NCBI GenBank assembly: GCA_022447555.1
Contig: JAKVBF010000010.1
Coordinates: forward strand, 110,641 to 174,640
DNA from: Mariniblastus sp.
GTDB taxonomy: Bacteria > Planctomycetota > Planctomycetia > Pirellulales > Pirellulaceae
Direction of reading: 5' to 3'
Length of the DNA: 64,000 nt
Made by a program: the position numbers and the translations under genes. Under the pieces are notes generated by a model, which saw only the letters and a list, made by a program, of their open reading frames with translations, had not been told where the DNA came from and ran no database searches. Shown here in pieces: positions 46,305 to 55,220 of this stretch (position 1 is the stretch's first letter; every line of letters begins with the position of its first letter).

Positions 46305-46517
46305 CTAAGACGCCTCTTCGCCGTCTTCGGCTTTCTTGACCTTCTTTTTCTTCTTCAGTGCGATCTTTTGAACCCGGACTTTGGGGATCCCTAGGACGGA
46401 CTGGCCCTCTTGCCAGCGATCGGTGGCTGCCAATTTTTCGAGACGCTCACCTCGAGTCAGCACGTTTCGCTGCTGATTACCGCCCGCTTTTACTTTGAGA
46501 CTTTTGTCGATCGTCAT
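46305..46517 (-). CDS. Small basic protein of the PVC superphylum
   Basis: The 70-residue protein starts MTIDKSLKVKAGGNQQRNVL and has the core TRGERLEKLAATDRWQEGQS, then SVLGIPKVRVQK and a poly-Lys stretch. This matches the small basic protein family (TIGR04137) found in Verrucomicrobia, Chlamydiae and Planctomycetes, where it often sits near rRNA genes. Here no rRNA is close. It is probably a nucleic-acid- or ribosome-associated protein, but its role is unknown. It has its own terminator. It is a good lineage marker for this window. Confidence 0.88.
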   Translation of the reverse strand: MTIDKSLKVKAGGNQQRNVLTRGERLEKLAATDRWQEGQSVLGIPKVRVQKIALKKKKKVKKAEDGEEAS

Positions 46518-46740
46518 CGGAAAGATCCTTGAATTCTAAATTTCTGATCGCGAAATTATAGAGAGAAGCAGGCCCTCCCACAAGGGCTAAAAACCGGCCT
46601 GGTTGCTTTGAGAGTCGTGCAAAAGACAGGGAAAACGTGTAAAACAGAGCTTTCCGGTGAGCAATGGAAGCGACCGGGTGACGGTGGCCCTGTCAGAGCT
46701 GGCAGCTACCGAGTCGGGCAATCGCGGTAGAGGTGCATAT

Positions 46741-47733
46741 ATGCGAATCGGAGTTTTTTGCAGTGGTGGGGATGCCCCGGGGATGAACTCGTGTGTCACC
46801 GCGGTCGTCCGTGCCGCCAATGGGCTGGGTCACCAAGTGGTGGGGATTAAGCGCGGCTATCAGGGGCTGCTCGAAGAAGATTTCTTTATCAATTCGCAAG
46901 GCCAGCCAGTGCTCACCTTGCGGCGGGCATCCAGTTGGTCGCATGTTGGAGGGGCGTTTCTTCGCAGCAGTCGTAGTGACGAGTTCCGAACGGCAGAAGG
47001 CCAGCAAAAGGCAGCAGAGATTCTGAACCGTCACCAAATCGAAGGACTGATTGCTATTGGGGGAGACGGAACGTTTCAAGGTGCGGTAGCCTTGACTCAA
47101 TATTGGGATGGTAAGATCGTTGGTTGTCCCGGAACCATAGATAACGACCTTCTGGGAACGGACTACACCATCGGTTTTTCGACCGCTGTTCAAACCGCAG
47201 TCGATGCGGTGGATAAGATCCGTGATACCGCGAGCAGTCATGATCGCATGTTTTTGGTGGAGGTGATGGGGCGTCATAGCGGTTACATCGCAGCGTATAC
47301 CGCAATCGCGACAGGCGCCGATGCAGTGGCAATTCCCGAAACGGAAACTCGCAGCAAACGGATTGTCCAGCAGATGCGAAATTTACAGGAGCAGGGGAAA
47401 AATTCAACGATTCTGATTGTCGCCGAGGGTGACGAGAGAGGGGGGGCTGCAGAGCTTATTGAGCAGCTCGAAAATGAGAATTGCCCTTACTCGATGCGCA
47501 CAGTCGTTCTGGGGCACTTGCAGCGTGGTGGAACGCCAACACCCGAAGATCGACGGCGAGCAACCCAGATGGGCTCGGCTGCCGTTCATGCAATGATGGA
47601 TGGGAAATCAGGAGTGATGATTGGGACTCGCGATGATCAGATTGTACTGACACCTTTACCAGAAACGTTTGCCCGCCATCGTCAGATTCCCCCAAGCGTC
47701 CTTGAGTTAATCGAAGAAATGATGGTTTCATAA
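46741..47733 (+). CDS. pfkA: 6-phosphofructokinase
   Basis: PfkA phosphorylates fructose 6-phosphate in glycolysis. The 330-residue protein starts MRIGVFCSGGDAPGMNSCVT and has the phosphoryl-donor loop IGGDGTFQGA (about residue 106) and the catalytic segment PGTIDNDLLGTDYTIGFSTA. A Gly after GGD and PGTIDND rather than PKTIDND point to ATP rather than pyrophosphate as donor. Sugar-phosphate binding MGRHSGYIA is present. The ATG at 46741 is chosen; the longer frame from 46657 has no support. The stop codon overlaps the start of udk by one base. Confidence 0.95.
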   Translation: MRIGVFCSGGDAPGMNSCVTAVVRAANGLGHQVVGIKRGYQGLLEEDFFINSQGQPVLTLRRASSWSHVGGAFLRSSRSDEFRTAEGQQKAAEILNRHQIEGLIAIGGDGTFQGAVALTQYWDGKIVGCPGTIDNDLLGTDYTIGFSTAVQTAVDAVDKIRDTASSHDRMFLVEVMGRHSGYIAAYTAIATGADAVAIPETETRSKRIVQQMRNLQEQGKNSTILIVAEGDERGGAAELIEQLENENCPYSMRTVVLGHLQRGGTPTPEDRRRATQMGSAAVHAMMDGKSGVMIGTRDDQIVLTPLPETFARHRQIPPSVLELIEEMMVS

Positions 47734-48365
47734 TGATGAATGAAATCACCATCATTGGAATTGCCGGTGCCTCGGGAGCCGGCAAGAGTTCATTGGCTAA
47801 CACGGTGGTTAATCGATTGCAGAAGCGATACGGCGAGGATCAAGTGGTTCTTCTGCATGAGGATGCTTATTACCGATCGCGAGATGATTTGACGTTTGAG
47901 CAACGGGAGCAAATAAACTACGACCACCCGGATGCACTCGAGCATTCTTTGATGCTGGAGCATCTGAATGCGTTGAGGCAGGGGCACATCGTCAATGTGC
48001 CGCAATATGACTACGCGACGCACAATCGTTTGCCGAGTACGGATACTCTGGTTCCGCCACGTGTTTTAGTGGTGGAGGGGATTCTTATTTTGCATGACCC
48101 GGAGATTCGATCTCAGTTGGACCTGCGATTGTTTGTGGACGTTCCGTTGGATATTTGTCTTGCGAGGCGGATAGAGCGGGACGTTAACCAACGGGGAAGA
48201 ACGGTCGATTCGGTTTTAGAGCAGTTTCGCAATACCGTCCGGCCGATGTATTTTCAGTACATCGAGCCAACTCGGCAGCAAGCAGATATGATCGTTCCGG
48301 AGGGGGGTGAAAATGAAAAAGCGGTAGAGGTTCTCATTAGCCATCTTCAGAAATTACTCGACTGA
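47733..48365 (+). CDS. udk: Uridine kinase
   Basis: Udk phosphorylates uridine and cytidine in pyrimidine salvage. The 210-residue protein begins with MMNEITIIGIAGASGAGKSS, with a P-loop (residues 11-19). It has the family segments LLHEDAYYRSRDDLTF, NYDHPDALEH, VNVPQYDYATHNR (substrate-binding) and RRIERDVNQRGRTVDSVLEQF, typical of uridine kinases. Translation starts in the stop codon of pfkA (TAATG), so the two genes are coupled. The second ATG at 47736 is an alternative start. Confidence 0.94.
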   Translation: MMNEITIIGIAGASGAGKSSLANTVVNRLQKRYGEDQVVLLHEDAYYRSRDDLTFEQREQINYDHPDALEHSLMLEHLNALRQGHIVNVPQYDYATHNRLPSTDTLVPPRVLVVEGILILHDPEIRSQLDLRLFVDVPLDICLARRIERDVNQRGRTVDSVLEQFRNTVRPMYFQYIEPTRQQADMIVPEGGENEKAVEVLISHLQKLLD

Positions 48366-48408
48366 ACCTCTTGTAAAACGTGTGTGTCAGTCCTTCCAGA
48401 ATCAAGGA

Positions 48409-49902
48409 TCAGTTCGAATGTTCCCCATCGTATGGACTTGGAAACTCTTTGGAGGGGACTCGCGCTGAGCGGGCAATGTCCAACATTTTCTTTAACTGCT
48501 CCGGCTCGGATTCAGCCAGATTGTTGGCTTCCCCTAAGTCGGTTTGCAAGTTGTACAGCTCCGTCTTGATATCTCCCTTTTTGTTTGCGCTCCGGTACAA
48601 CTTCCAGTCCCCAGCACGAACGGATTGTTGATTTCGCAATTCCCAATAAAGGTGGTCGTGTTGGACCTGCTTACCCCTATTGAAAAGCGTTGGTACGAGT
48701 GAGACTCCATCGACATCTTCAGGCGTTTGTGCTCCCCCTAATTCAGTGATTGTGGGAAGGATGTCTTGAAATCCAGAGATTAAGTCGGTGGTGGTGTCGG
48801 CTTCGATTTTTCCGGGCCAACATGCGATCATGGGGACTCGAATACCCCCTTCATGAAGACTGACCTTGAGACCTCTTAACGGGCCGGCCGACTCGAAGAA
48901 CTGCGAGTCGGATCCCCCATTAAAGGTGGGTCCGTTATCACTTGAAAAAATGATCAATGTATTATCATCCAATTCCAGTTCGTGGATTTTGGCGATGAGT
49001 CGGCCAATGTTTCGGTCCATTCGGCTGATCATCCCGGCGTAGGCAGCTCGAGGCGTTGGATGTGGCAGGTAGCTTTTCTGACCCAAATAAGGTTGTTCTT
49101 CGAATTGTCCGAGGTAGGGTTTTAACGAGTCTGCTGGGACTTGAATGGCAACGTGTGGAATCGGAGTCGCGTAGTAAAGGAAAAACGGTCGATCTTCATT
49201 CTCTTCGATGAATTGTAACGCGTGGTCGATCATTTTATCGGTCGCATAGACAGACCCGGTGTACTGTTTCCATTGTTCGGCATCTTTTGGAACAGAATCA
49301 AGTTTTTGATGTGCGTTAAAGTATGGATTTCCGAGAACGTCGACGTCGTGGTTATTCCAGAGATGGGTTGGGTAGTAATTGTGGGCGACACGCTGACAGA
49401 GGTAACCGTAGAATTTGTCGAACCCCTGATAGCAAGGGTGTCCGCTCGAACCGGGGCCGCCTAGGCCCCATTTTCCTATGGCGGCCGTCTGGTAGCCGCG
49501 ATCTTTCAATAATTCAGCGATGGTGATTTCTTCATCTATCAGAGGAAGTTGTCCTTCGGGTTCATCCGGCCCCCAGCCACCAACTTCGTGGTTGCTCCGG
49601 ATGTAAGCATGGCCGGTGTGCTTTCCGGTTAACACGACACATCGAGAGCACGCGCAGACGGCACTTCCACTATAGTGCTGGGTGAATTTCATACCTCGCC
49701 TTGCCAGATCGTCGAGATGGGGAGTCTGGATTTTTTTCTGCCCGTAACTCCCGAGTTCTCCGTAACCTAAATCATCGGCAAGGATATAGATGAAGTTGGG
49801 GCGATTAGGGTCGGATTTTTGTTCAGCTCTTAATTCGCCTGTTGGCCAACTAGAAATTCCGGACAAGATTACCAACAGCAGAAGTGAAAGGAATCGATTC
49901 AT
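48409..49902 (-). CDS. Exported arylsulfatase-type enzyme with altered signature
   Basis: The 497-residue protein has a signal peptide (MNRFLSLLLLVILSGISSWP..) and the alkaline-phosphatase-fold of type I sulfatases: metal site YILADDLGYGELGSYG, the FGly signature region (C83-A-C-S-R87, in SGSAVCACSRCVVLTGKHTG), FSSDNGP, and a C-terminal domain with ELYNLQTDLGEANNL. The usual signature is C-X-P-X-R; here Pro is replaced by Cys (codon 49650-49648 = TGC). Cys83 is still in place to be modified to formylglycine. If active it would release sulfate from polysaccharides or other esters outside the cell; if not, it is a degenerate member. Single gene on the minus strand. Confidence 0.92.
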   Translation of the reverse strand: MNRFLSLLLLVILSGISSWPTGELRAEQKSDPNRPNFIYILADDLGYGELGSYGQKKIQTPHLDDLARRGMKFTQHYSGSAVCACSRCVVLTGKHTGHAYIRSNHEVGGWGPDEPEGQLPLIDEEITIAELLKDRGYQTAAIGKWGLGGPGSSGHPCYQGFDKFYGYLCQRVAHNYYPTHLWNNHDVDVLGNPYFNAHQKLDSVPKDAEQWKQYTGSVYATDKMIDHALQFIEENEDRPFFLYYATPIPHVAIQVPADSLKPYLGQFEEQPYLGQKSYLPHPTPRAAYAGMISRMDRNIGRLIAKIHELELDDNTLIIFSSDNGPTFNGGSDSQFFESAGPLRGLKVSLHEGGIRVPMIACWPGKIEADTTTDLISGFQDILPTITELGGAQTPEDVDGVSLVPTLFNRGKQVQHDHLYWELRNQQSVRAGDWKLYRSANKKGDIKTELYNLQTDLGEANNLAESEPEQLKKMLDIARSARVPSKEFPSPYDGEHSN

Positions 49903-50116
49903 GAAACGTATTTTCTGACTAGAGATTTTTGATGCAGATTGCTTTTTTTAGTAAACGACCCGTCGCCTATCTTAGCACGTTTGGAGGGAATGGAAATTGT
50001 CGGTATGCGTCGGAGATCGCATATCGGTTTCAAATATCTTGTGGAACGCTTCGCCGCTCTACTAAACGGTTAGGAACCTGATGCTAACCGCAGCGGCTGC
50101 CGGGGGCTGCGGCTAT
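49903..50116. other. Intergenic region upstream of sulfatase
   Basis: About 210 bases between the sulfatase start and the rpoD terminator. No gene seen. It should hold the sulfatase promoter. Confidence 0.35.
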
Positions 50117-50153
50117 AAAAAAACACCGGTTGGCTGTTGCCGGCCAACCGGTG
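50117..50153 (-). terminator. rpoD terminator
   Basis: On the minus strand: CACCGGTTGGC..GCCAACCGGTG, an 11-bp perfect stem, followed by seven T. It ends the rpoD transcript 83 bases after the stop codon. Confidence 0.9.
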
Positions 50154-50235
50154 AATCACAAGGAGACACACACCTCTTGCGTCTGTGGAATACTATGCAT
50201 CAGTCCAGTCAGGGACCAGTCCCGGATGTTTTTTA

Positions 50236-51765
50236 TTAAGAGTTTTCTACGGACGGGTAGTCGGCAACGTGTTCTACCCCATCGAGGAAACTGGCGAGCG
50301 AACGAGCTCGATAAGGCTGTTGCAGTTTTCGAACAGCTTTAGACTCAATTTGCCGGACACGTTCGCGAGTCACGGAAAAAATCTTGCCAACTTCTTCCAA
50401 AGTGTAAGAATAGCCATCCGCCAAGCCGTATCGCAGCTTGAGGATTTCTCGCTCGCGGTAATTCAAGTGCTCCATCGCCTCTTCGATTCTGCTTTTAAGG
50501 GCTTCTTGATTCGTTTCGTAAAGCGGGTCGATATCACGATGATCCTCAACGAACTCACCAAAGTTGCTGTCTTCATGATCTCCCACGGGCTGATCGAGTG
50601 ACAGCGGTTGACGAGCCATCTTCATGATGATCCGAGTGTCATCGAGGGAGAGTTTAGCACGCTCGGCTGTTTCATCGGCGGAAGGTTCTCGTCCCAGCTC
50701 TTGAACGAGTTCTCGCATGACATTGCGTACCTTGCTCATGGTGTCAATCATGTGAACCGGAACGCGGATGGTCCGACTTTGATCGGCGATCGCACGAGTG
50801 ATTGCTTGGCGGATCCACCAGGTGGCGTAAGTTGAAAATTTGTAACCACGTTGATGTTCGAACTTATCCACGGCTCGCATCAGGCCAGTGTTTCCCTCTT
50901 GTATTAAATCCAAGAAGCTCAATCCGCGATTACGGTACTTCTTTGCAATCGATACAACTAGGCGGAGGTTGCCCGCTGATAAGATTCGTTTAGCCGAGTC
51001 TTGACGCTGACGTAGTGCCTTCACCTTGACGATACGACGATTAAGGGTGGCGGGCGTCTCGTACGTTTGCATGATCAGGTAGTGTAGCTCAGCACGGATT
51101 TCTTCATAGTTTCGCGAGCCAGCATAACCGGTCGCCTCGGCGGTCGGCAGCATCTGGTAAAGCTGCTGCATTCGTTCATTGATTTCACAAAGTTGAAGAA
51201 ATAGAGGTTGGAGTCGGCTGACCCGAAGGTTTAACTCTTCAACTAAAATGACACATTTGTTACGGCGGCGGGTTAATTGTCGCCAAACTTTGCGACGTTC
51301 CGTTAAACGATTTTTACTGTCAATCACAAATTGAAAGTCAGCCTTATTAAGATCTAAAAGGTGTTTGAGCGTTTTCAGATTGGGAACCAAACGCAGCATG
51401 ATGCGTTGCTTTTCAGCTTTGTTGGTGACCGATACTTCGATCGTACGATCTAACCGCAGCTTGCCGGCGAGAACTTGTTGCAGTGCCTCGTAGGCACCGC
51501 GCAACATGAAGTCAGTTGCCAGCATGTTGTTGCGAAAGAATAGTCGAGTCCGGTCGATTTTCTTCGCGGCCGAGAGTTCTTCTTCACGCGACAGCAGAGG
51601 GATCCGCCCCATCTGCATCAGGTACATCCGGACAGGATCGTCCGTTGTTTCCTCTTTGGCCGGGCTGGGAGTTGATTTTTCAACCGGGCTATCTGCCGGG
51701 ATTGATTCTTCTCCTTGAGCGGGGAATTTGAAATCGGTGCTGGATGGGTTTTGGGCTTTGGGCAT
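50236..51765 (-). CDS. rpoD: RNA polymerase sigma factor RpoD (group 1)
   Basis: This is the primary sigma factor, which gives RNA polymerase its promoter specificity. The 509-residue protein has a variable N-terminus, region 1.2 ([21 protein letters not shown]), a non-conserved insert (about 80-260), regions 2.1-2.4 ([37 protein letters not shown]), region 3 ([13 protein letters not shown]) and region 4 with [19 protein letters not shown]. The start at 51765 is the first ATG. It is a single gene with an 83-base 3' end and terminator, divergent from the J-domain protein gene. Confidence 0.97.
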   Translation of the reverse strand: MPKAQNPSSTDFKFPAQGEESIPADSPVEKSTPSPAKEETTDDPVRMYLMQMGRIPLLSREEELSAAKKIDRTRLFFRNNMLATDFMLRGAYEALQQVLAGKLRLDRTIEVSVTNKAEKQRIMLRLVPNLKTLKHLLDLNKADFQFVIDSKNRLTERRKVWRQLTRRRNKCVILVEELNLRVSRLQPLFLQLCEINERMQQLYQMLPTAEATGYAGSRNYEEIRAELHYLIMQTYETPATLNRRIVKVKALRQRQDSAKRILSAGNLRLVVSIAKKYRNRGLSFLDLIQEGNTGLMRAVDKFEHQRGYKFSTYATWWIRQAITRAIADQSRTIRVPVHMIDTMSKVRNVMRELVQELGREPSADETAERAKLSLDDTRIIMKMARQPLSLDQPVGDHEDSNFGEFVEDHRDIDPLYETNQEALKSRIEEAMEHLNYREREILKLRYGLADGYSYTLEEVGKIFSVTRERVRQIESKAVRKLQQPYRARSLASFLDGVEHVADYPSVENS

Positions 51766-52181
51766 TACGTCCTCGGTGTGTCTCGATGTGGTGCATTGGT
51801 GAGATGTGTGTACCGCGGCATAGTAAGCAGGTTGGATGCCGACCGATGATAAAAACAGGTCTCTGGTTGTAAGCTCTTGTATTTCATGTATTTACGTCGA
51901 AAAAAACGGCGGTTTGTCGATTTGCGTGTTGCGTCGAATCAACACACTCATTTCCAAAACGAGACAATTTGTTTCGAAAAGTGAACGCGAGCCACACTCA
52001 AAAGGCGATTTACTTGACGAATGTCCGTTCAAAAATTGGCGTTGTCAGTAATCTATATGACTTTGATCAATTCAAATTGGTTATGAATCAGGGGCTAATT
52101 CTGAGTGGCAGAATTGCTTAGAATTAGGGTCCTGTTCGGATTGAATTAAGTAAAAGCTCCTGAGTGTAGATTGAATCATAG
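51766..52181. other. Divergent promoter region rpoD / J-domain protein
   Basis: About 415 bases. Short frames here are not protein-like. AT-rich stretches at 51890-51980 and 52060-52180 may contain promoters for both genes; none was defined. Confidence 0.4.
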
Positions 52182-53168
52182 ATGGCAGAAGATTATTACA
52201 AAGTGTTGGGTGTGGCTCGGGCGGCGTCAGAAGACGAAATCCAAAAGGCCTACCGGAAGTTAGCGAGGAAATACCATCCGGATTTGCATGCCAATAAATC
52301 AGATAAAGAAAAGGATCGGGCGAAACAGAAGTTTCAACAAATCCAACATGCCTATGACGTGTTAAATGATCCTGAAAAGCGAAAAATGTATGATCAATTC
52401 GGTGAGAATTATGAGCAGATGGCCGGGGGTGGCAATCCATTTCAGGGAGGTGGCGCTCCCTTTGGTCAGATGGATGTTGACTTCAGTCAAATTTTTGGTG
52501 GAGCAGGTGGACAGCAAGGCTCCCCGGGTGGGTTTGAAGAGATTCTTAGACAGTTTGGCGGTGGTGGCGGCCAGGGGCAGCCTCGAGGTGGTCCACGTCA
52601 GAGAGGCGGATCGCGACCGGTCTCCGGCCAAAATGTCGAGCAGGAAATCACAGTAACCTTTCACATTGCCGTATTGGGAGGAGAGCATGTTTTACTCCTA
52701 AAAAAGCGAGATGGTTCAACCGATTCGATCACCGTCAAAATACCGGCGGGAATTGAGACGGGTAAAAAAATACGCCTGAGGGGTCAGGGGGAGCCGGGTG
52801 CGAATGGTGGTTCGGCAGGCGACTTACTGATTAAAGTAAATGTTGCCAACCATCCGTTGTACATTCGCAGCGGATTGAATTTAAAGGTGGAGTTGCCCAT
52901 TTCTGTAATGGAGGCTGTGGACGGTGCAAAGATAGATGTGCCCACGCCTCATGGAACGGTCACGGTCACCATTCCTTCGGGCACCAGCGGTGGCAAAGTG
53001 CTTAGACTAAAGGGGATGGGTGTTAAAACCAAACGAGCCTCTGGGGATATTTTGGCCGAAGTTCAGATACACATCCCCCAAAAAGTTTCCGCAGACGATC
53101 GTAAAAAGATTAGCGAACTAAGCGGAGCTTGGGGTGATTCGAAGATACGGAGCGATTTAAAGTGGTAG
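52182..53168 (+). CDS. J-domain chaperone without zinc finger (CbpA-type)
   Basis: This co-chaperone of DnaK (Hsp40) has 328 residues. The J domain is at 1-72 ([20 protein letters not shown].. with the HPD motif in KYHPDLH). A Gly/Phe-rich region follows (75-155), with many GG and Pro/Gly segments. The C-terminal substrate-binding domain (about 160-320) includes [19 protein letters not shown] and [20 protein letters not shown]. The CxxCxGxG zinc modules of DnaJ are absent, so it is a CbpA-like type II protein. It lies upstream of rnpA-yidD. Confidence 0.92.
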   Translation: MAEDYYKVLGVARAASEDEIQKAYRKLARKYHPDLHANKSDKEKDRAKQKFQQIQHAYDVLNDPEKRKMYDQFGENYEQMAGGGNPFQGGGAPFGQMDVDFSQIFGGAGGQQGSPGGFEEILRQFGGGGGQGQPRGGPRQRGGSRPVSGQNVEQEITVTFHIAVLGGEHVLLLKKRDGSTDSITVKIPAGIETGKKIRLRGQGEPGANGGSAGDLLIKVNVANHPLYIRSGLNLKVELPISVMEAVDGAKIDVPTPHGTVTVTIPSGTSGGKVLRLKGMGVKTKRASGDILAEVQIHIPQKVSADDRKKISELSGAWGDSKIRSDLKW

Positions 53169-53241
53169 CCCAAACCAGAAGTTCGAGAAGCCGTTCGTTC
53201 CCAAACACCATCTCTTTTGGGCTTTATCCCGAGTGTTCGTC

Positions 53242-53655
53242 ATGAATCAATCGTCGGATCATCGTTTGTCGCCAACCGAAGGTGAGGGATTTCCAAAATC
53301 GCTGCGATTGAGGAGGCAGTTTGAATTTGACCGGGTTCACCAGTCTGATTGTTATGCGGCAGATCAGATGTTGGTGGTGAAAGCGGTGACAAATGGAACG
53401 ATGGTCACTCGACTTGGTTTGTCCATTAGCCGGCGGTTCGGGCAGGCCGTAGTACGAAATCAATGGAAACGCATGATTCGAGAAGTGTTCCGAAAGCAAC
53501 GGAATGAATTGCCAACTGGTTTGGATCTGATTGTGAGGCCACGACGTGGAGCCAGTTGTCGCTACGATCGAATTGCCAAATCATTACCCAAGTTGGTTGA
53601 TCGATTGAATCGTCAGCTCCATCGAGATAACAATCGTAGTGCTTCTGTCGATTGA
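53242..53655 (+). CDS. rnpA: Ribonuclease P protein component
   Basis: RnpA assists the RNase P RNA in removing 5' leaders of tRNA precursors. The 137-residue protein has the signature VVRNQWKRMIREVFRKQR and SLRLRRQFEFDRVHQ at the start, as in the family. The ATG at 53242 is preferred to the GTG at 53233. In most bacteria rpmH directly precedes rnpA; here the preceding gene is the J-domain protein and only a 73-base gap remains, so rpmH must lie elsewhere. yidD follows 65 bases later. Confidence 0.9.
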   Translation: MNQSSDHRLSPTEGEGFPKSLRLRRQFEFDRVHQSDCYAADQMLVVKAVTNGTMVTRLGLSISRRFGQAVVRNQWKRMIREVFRKQRNELPTGLDLIVRPRRGASCRYDRIAKSLPKLVDRLNRQLHRDNNRSASVD

Positions 53656-53720
53656 CGACGTCTTTTCGAGAGCTTCCAATTTATTTCACGAGTTCCTAAT
53701 CCACCAATGGTTTTATTCCG

Positions 53721-53960
53721 ATGAAGTCTTCGCTGAAATTTCTTATCCGTTTGCCAGGACTGATCCTGATCAAAATGGTGCGAGTTTATCAGATTTTTCT
53801 GAGCCCCATTATGGGGCAACAGTGTCGTTTTTCTCCAACTTGTAGCGCCTACTTTATTGAAGCCGTTGAGAAATACGGGGCGATTGTGGGATCGGCTAAA
53901 GGAATTTGGCGTATTTGTCGGTGCCATCCTTTCCATCCGGGCGGGCACGATCCCCCGTGA
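53721..53960 (+). CDS. yidD: Membrane protein insertion efficiency factor YidD
   Basis: YidD is a small, membrane-associated protein near the inner membrane that helps YidC-dependent insertion. The 79-residue protein contains the family motif [20 protein letters not shown], then [20 protein letters not shown] and [13 protein letters not shown]. The neighbourhood rnpA-yidD is the usual one in bacteria. It precedes mutY, which lies on the other strand, so the two converge. YidC is not in the window. Confidence 0.93.
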   Translation: MKSSLKFLIRLPGLILIKMVRVYQIFLSPIMGQQCRFSPTCSAYFIEAVEKYGAIVGSAKGIWRICRCHPFHPGGHDPP

Positions 53961-54010
53961 TTCGATTTGTTCCATTGGCGTTCAAGATGAATCGATCAAG
54001 ATGAATCAGT

Positions 54011-55117
54011 TTAGGAGTGAAGCAATCGATCAGCGATTTTTCTGCCCGTGATGCTCATTGGCATCGAGTGTATTTGCTGGGGCGACAACCAACGCATTTC
54101 TTGCCCTCGTGTCTTGAGTCGACCTTGGAGGCTGGTTGTCTCATAACAGTCTAATGTGATTCGAAATCGGGTGACCGCGTGCCGGATGCGATGATTTAAA
54201 GTTCGGATCGTGGTGACCAGCCCATAATCTTCGAACAATTGTTGCTGTAGCCTGTGGTGAGGGTCTGTAGCGTTTCCCTCTACCGAGTATCGTGGGAAAT
54301 CCCACAAGCCGGCCCATCGTTCGCCGGGTAGGCATTTTCGAACCAGGAAACGGTTGTTTCGGGTTACCAGAATCACCGCCTCGGTCGTTTTAAGGTAATT
54401 CGTTTTTTTGCTGGGCGCCGGAATGAGACTTTGTTTGTTTTGGGCGAACGTTGGGCAATGGGTTTGTAGCGGGCAGTGTTCACAGTCTGGTGAAGTGGGC
54501 GTGCAGACGAGCGCCCCTAATTCCATCAAGGCTTGATTGAAGTCGCCCGTATGTTTCCGCGGTAGTATCGTTTCGGCAAATTCCCATAGCGATTTTTGAT
54601 TTTCGTTAGAGCGGGGGTCGGAATCCATCAACAATAATCTTGAGTAAAGCCGGATAGTGTTTCCCTCCAGAATGGGGAATCGTTGATCATCTGCAATGGA
54701 CAGAATGGCGCCCGCCGTGTATCGACCAATTCCTGGTAACCGAATCACCTCCTCATAATTGTTCGGAAATCTGCCTCCATAGGATTCCATGATCGCATTC
54801 GCTGCGGCATGCATCTGTCTCGCGCGGCGATAGTACCCTAGGCCTTCCCATTGTTTAAGCACATCATCCAAATCGGCATAGGCAAGCGACTTGATGGATG
54901 GGAAACGTTTCATGAACCGATGATAGTAATCAATCACCGTCGCGACTTGAGTCTGCTGTAGCATGATTTCGCTGACCCATATCCGGTAGCGGCTCTTATT
55001 TCGTCGCCAAGGTAGATCGCGTTGCTTCGCCGCAAACCAATTCAACAGTTTTCTTCGCGCGGCGGACCGCTGCTCGATGCAATTCGCATGAGGAAATCGA
55101 TCAATCAGTTTCGGCAT
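54011..55117 (-). CDS. mutY: A/G-specific adenine glycosylase MutY, Asp-to-Glu variant
   Basis: MutY removes adenine opposite 8-oxoguanine. The 368-residue protein has the HhH-GPD glycosylase domain with the catalytic Glu in WVSEIMLQQTQV (E50) and the hairpin LPGIGRYTAGAILS. The [4Fe-4S] ligands are C-X6-C-X2-C-X5-C (CTPTSPDCEHCPLQTHC). A C-terminal NUDIX-like 8-oxoG recognition domain (about 225-360) follows. The catalytic Asp, normally in ILDGNV, is Glu151 here (ILEGNT, codon 54667-54665 = GAG). This may lower or change activity; related planctomycetal proteins may share it. Separate transcription unit from leuS. Confidence 0.93.
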   Translation of the reverse strand: MPKLIDRFPHANCIEQRSAARRKLLNWFAAKQRDLPWRRNKSRYRIWVSEIMLQQTQVATVIDYYHRFMKRFPSIKSLAYADLDDVLKQWEGLGYYRRARQMHAAANAIMESYGGRFPNNYEEVIRLPGIGRYTAGAILSIADDQRFPILEGNTIRLYSRLLLMDSDPRSNENQKSLWEFAETILPRKHTGDFNQALMELGALVCTPTSPDCEHCPLQTHCPTFAQNKQSLIPAPSKKTNYLKTTEAVILVTRNNRFLVRKCLPGERWAGLWDFPRYSVEGNATDPHHRLQQQLFEDYGLVTTIRTLNHRIRHAVTRFRITLDCYETTSLQGRLKTRGQEMRWLSPQQIHSMPMSITGRKIADRLLHS

Positions 55118-55220
55118 TCTATGACAGCCTTGTGAGAGATTGAATCTACAGAACCAATAGCGGAAGCAGCCTTTTCGATAACGAATCGGAGTGAGAGGGG
55201 TATTTGATTAATCGGTTAAC

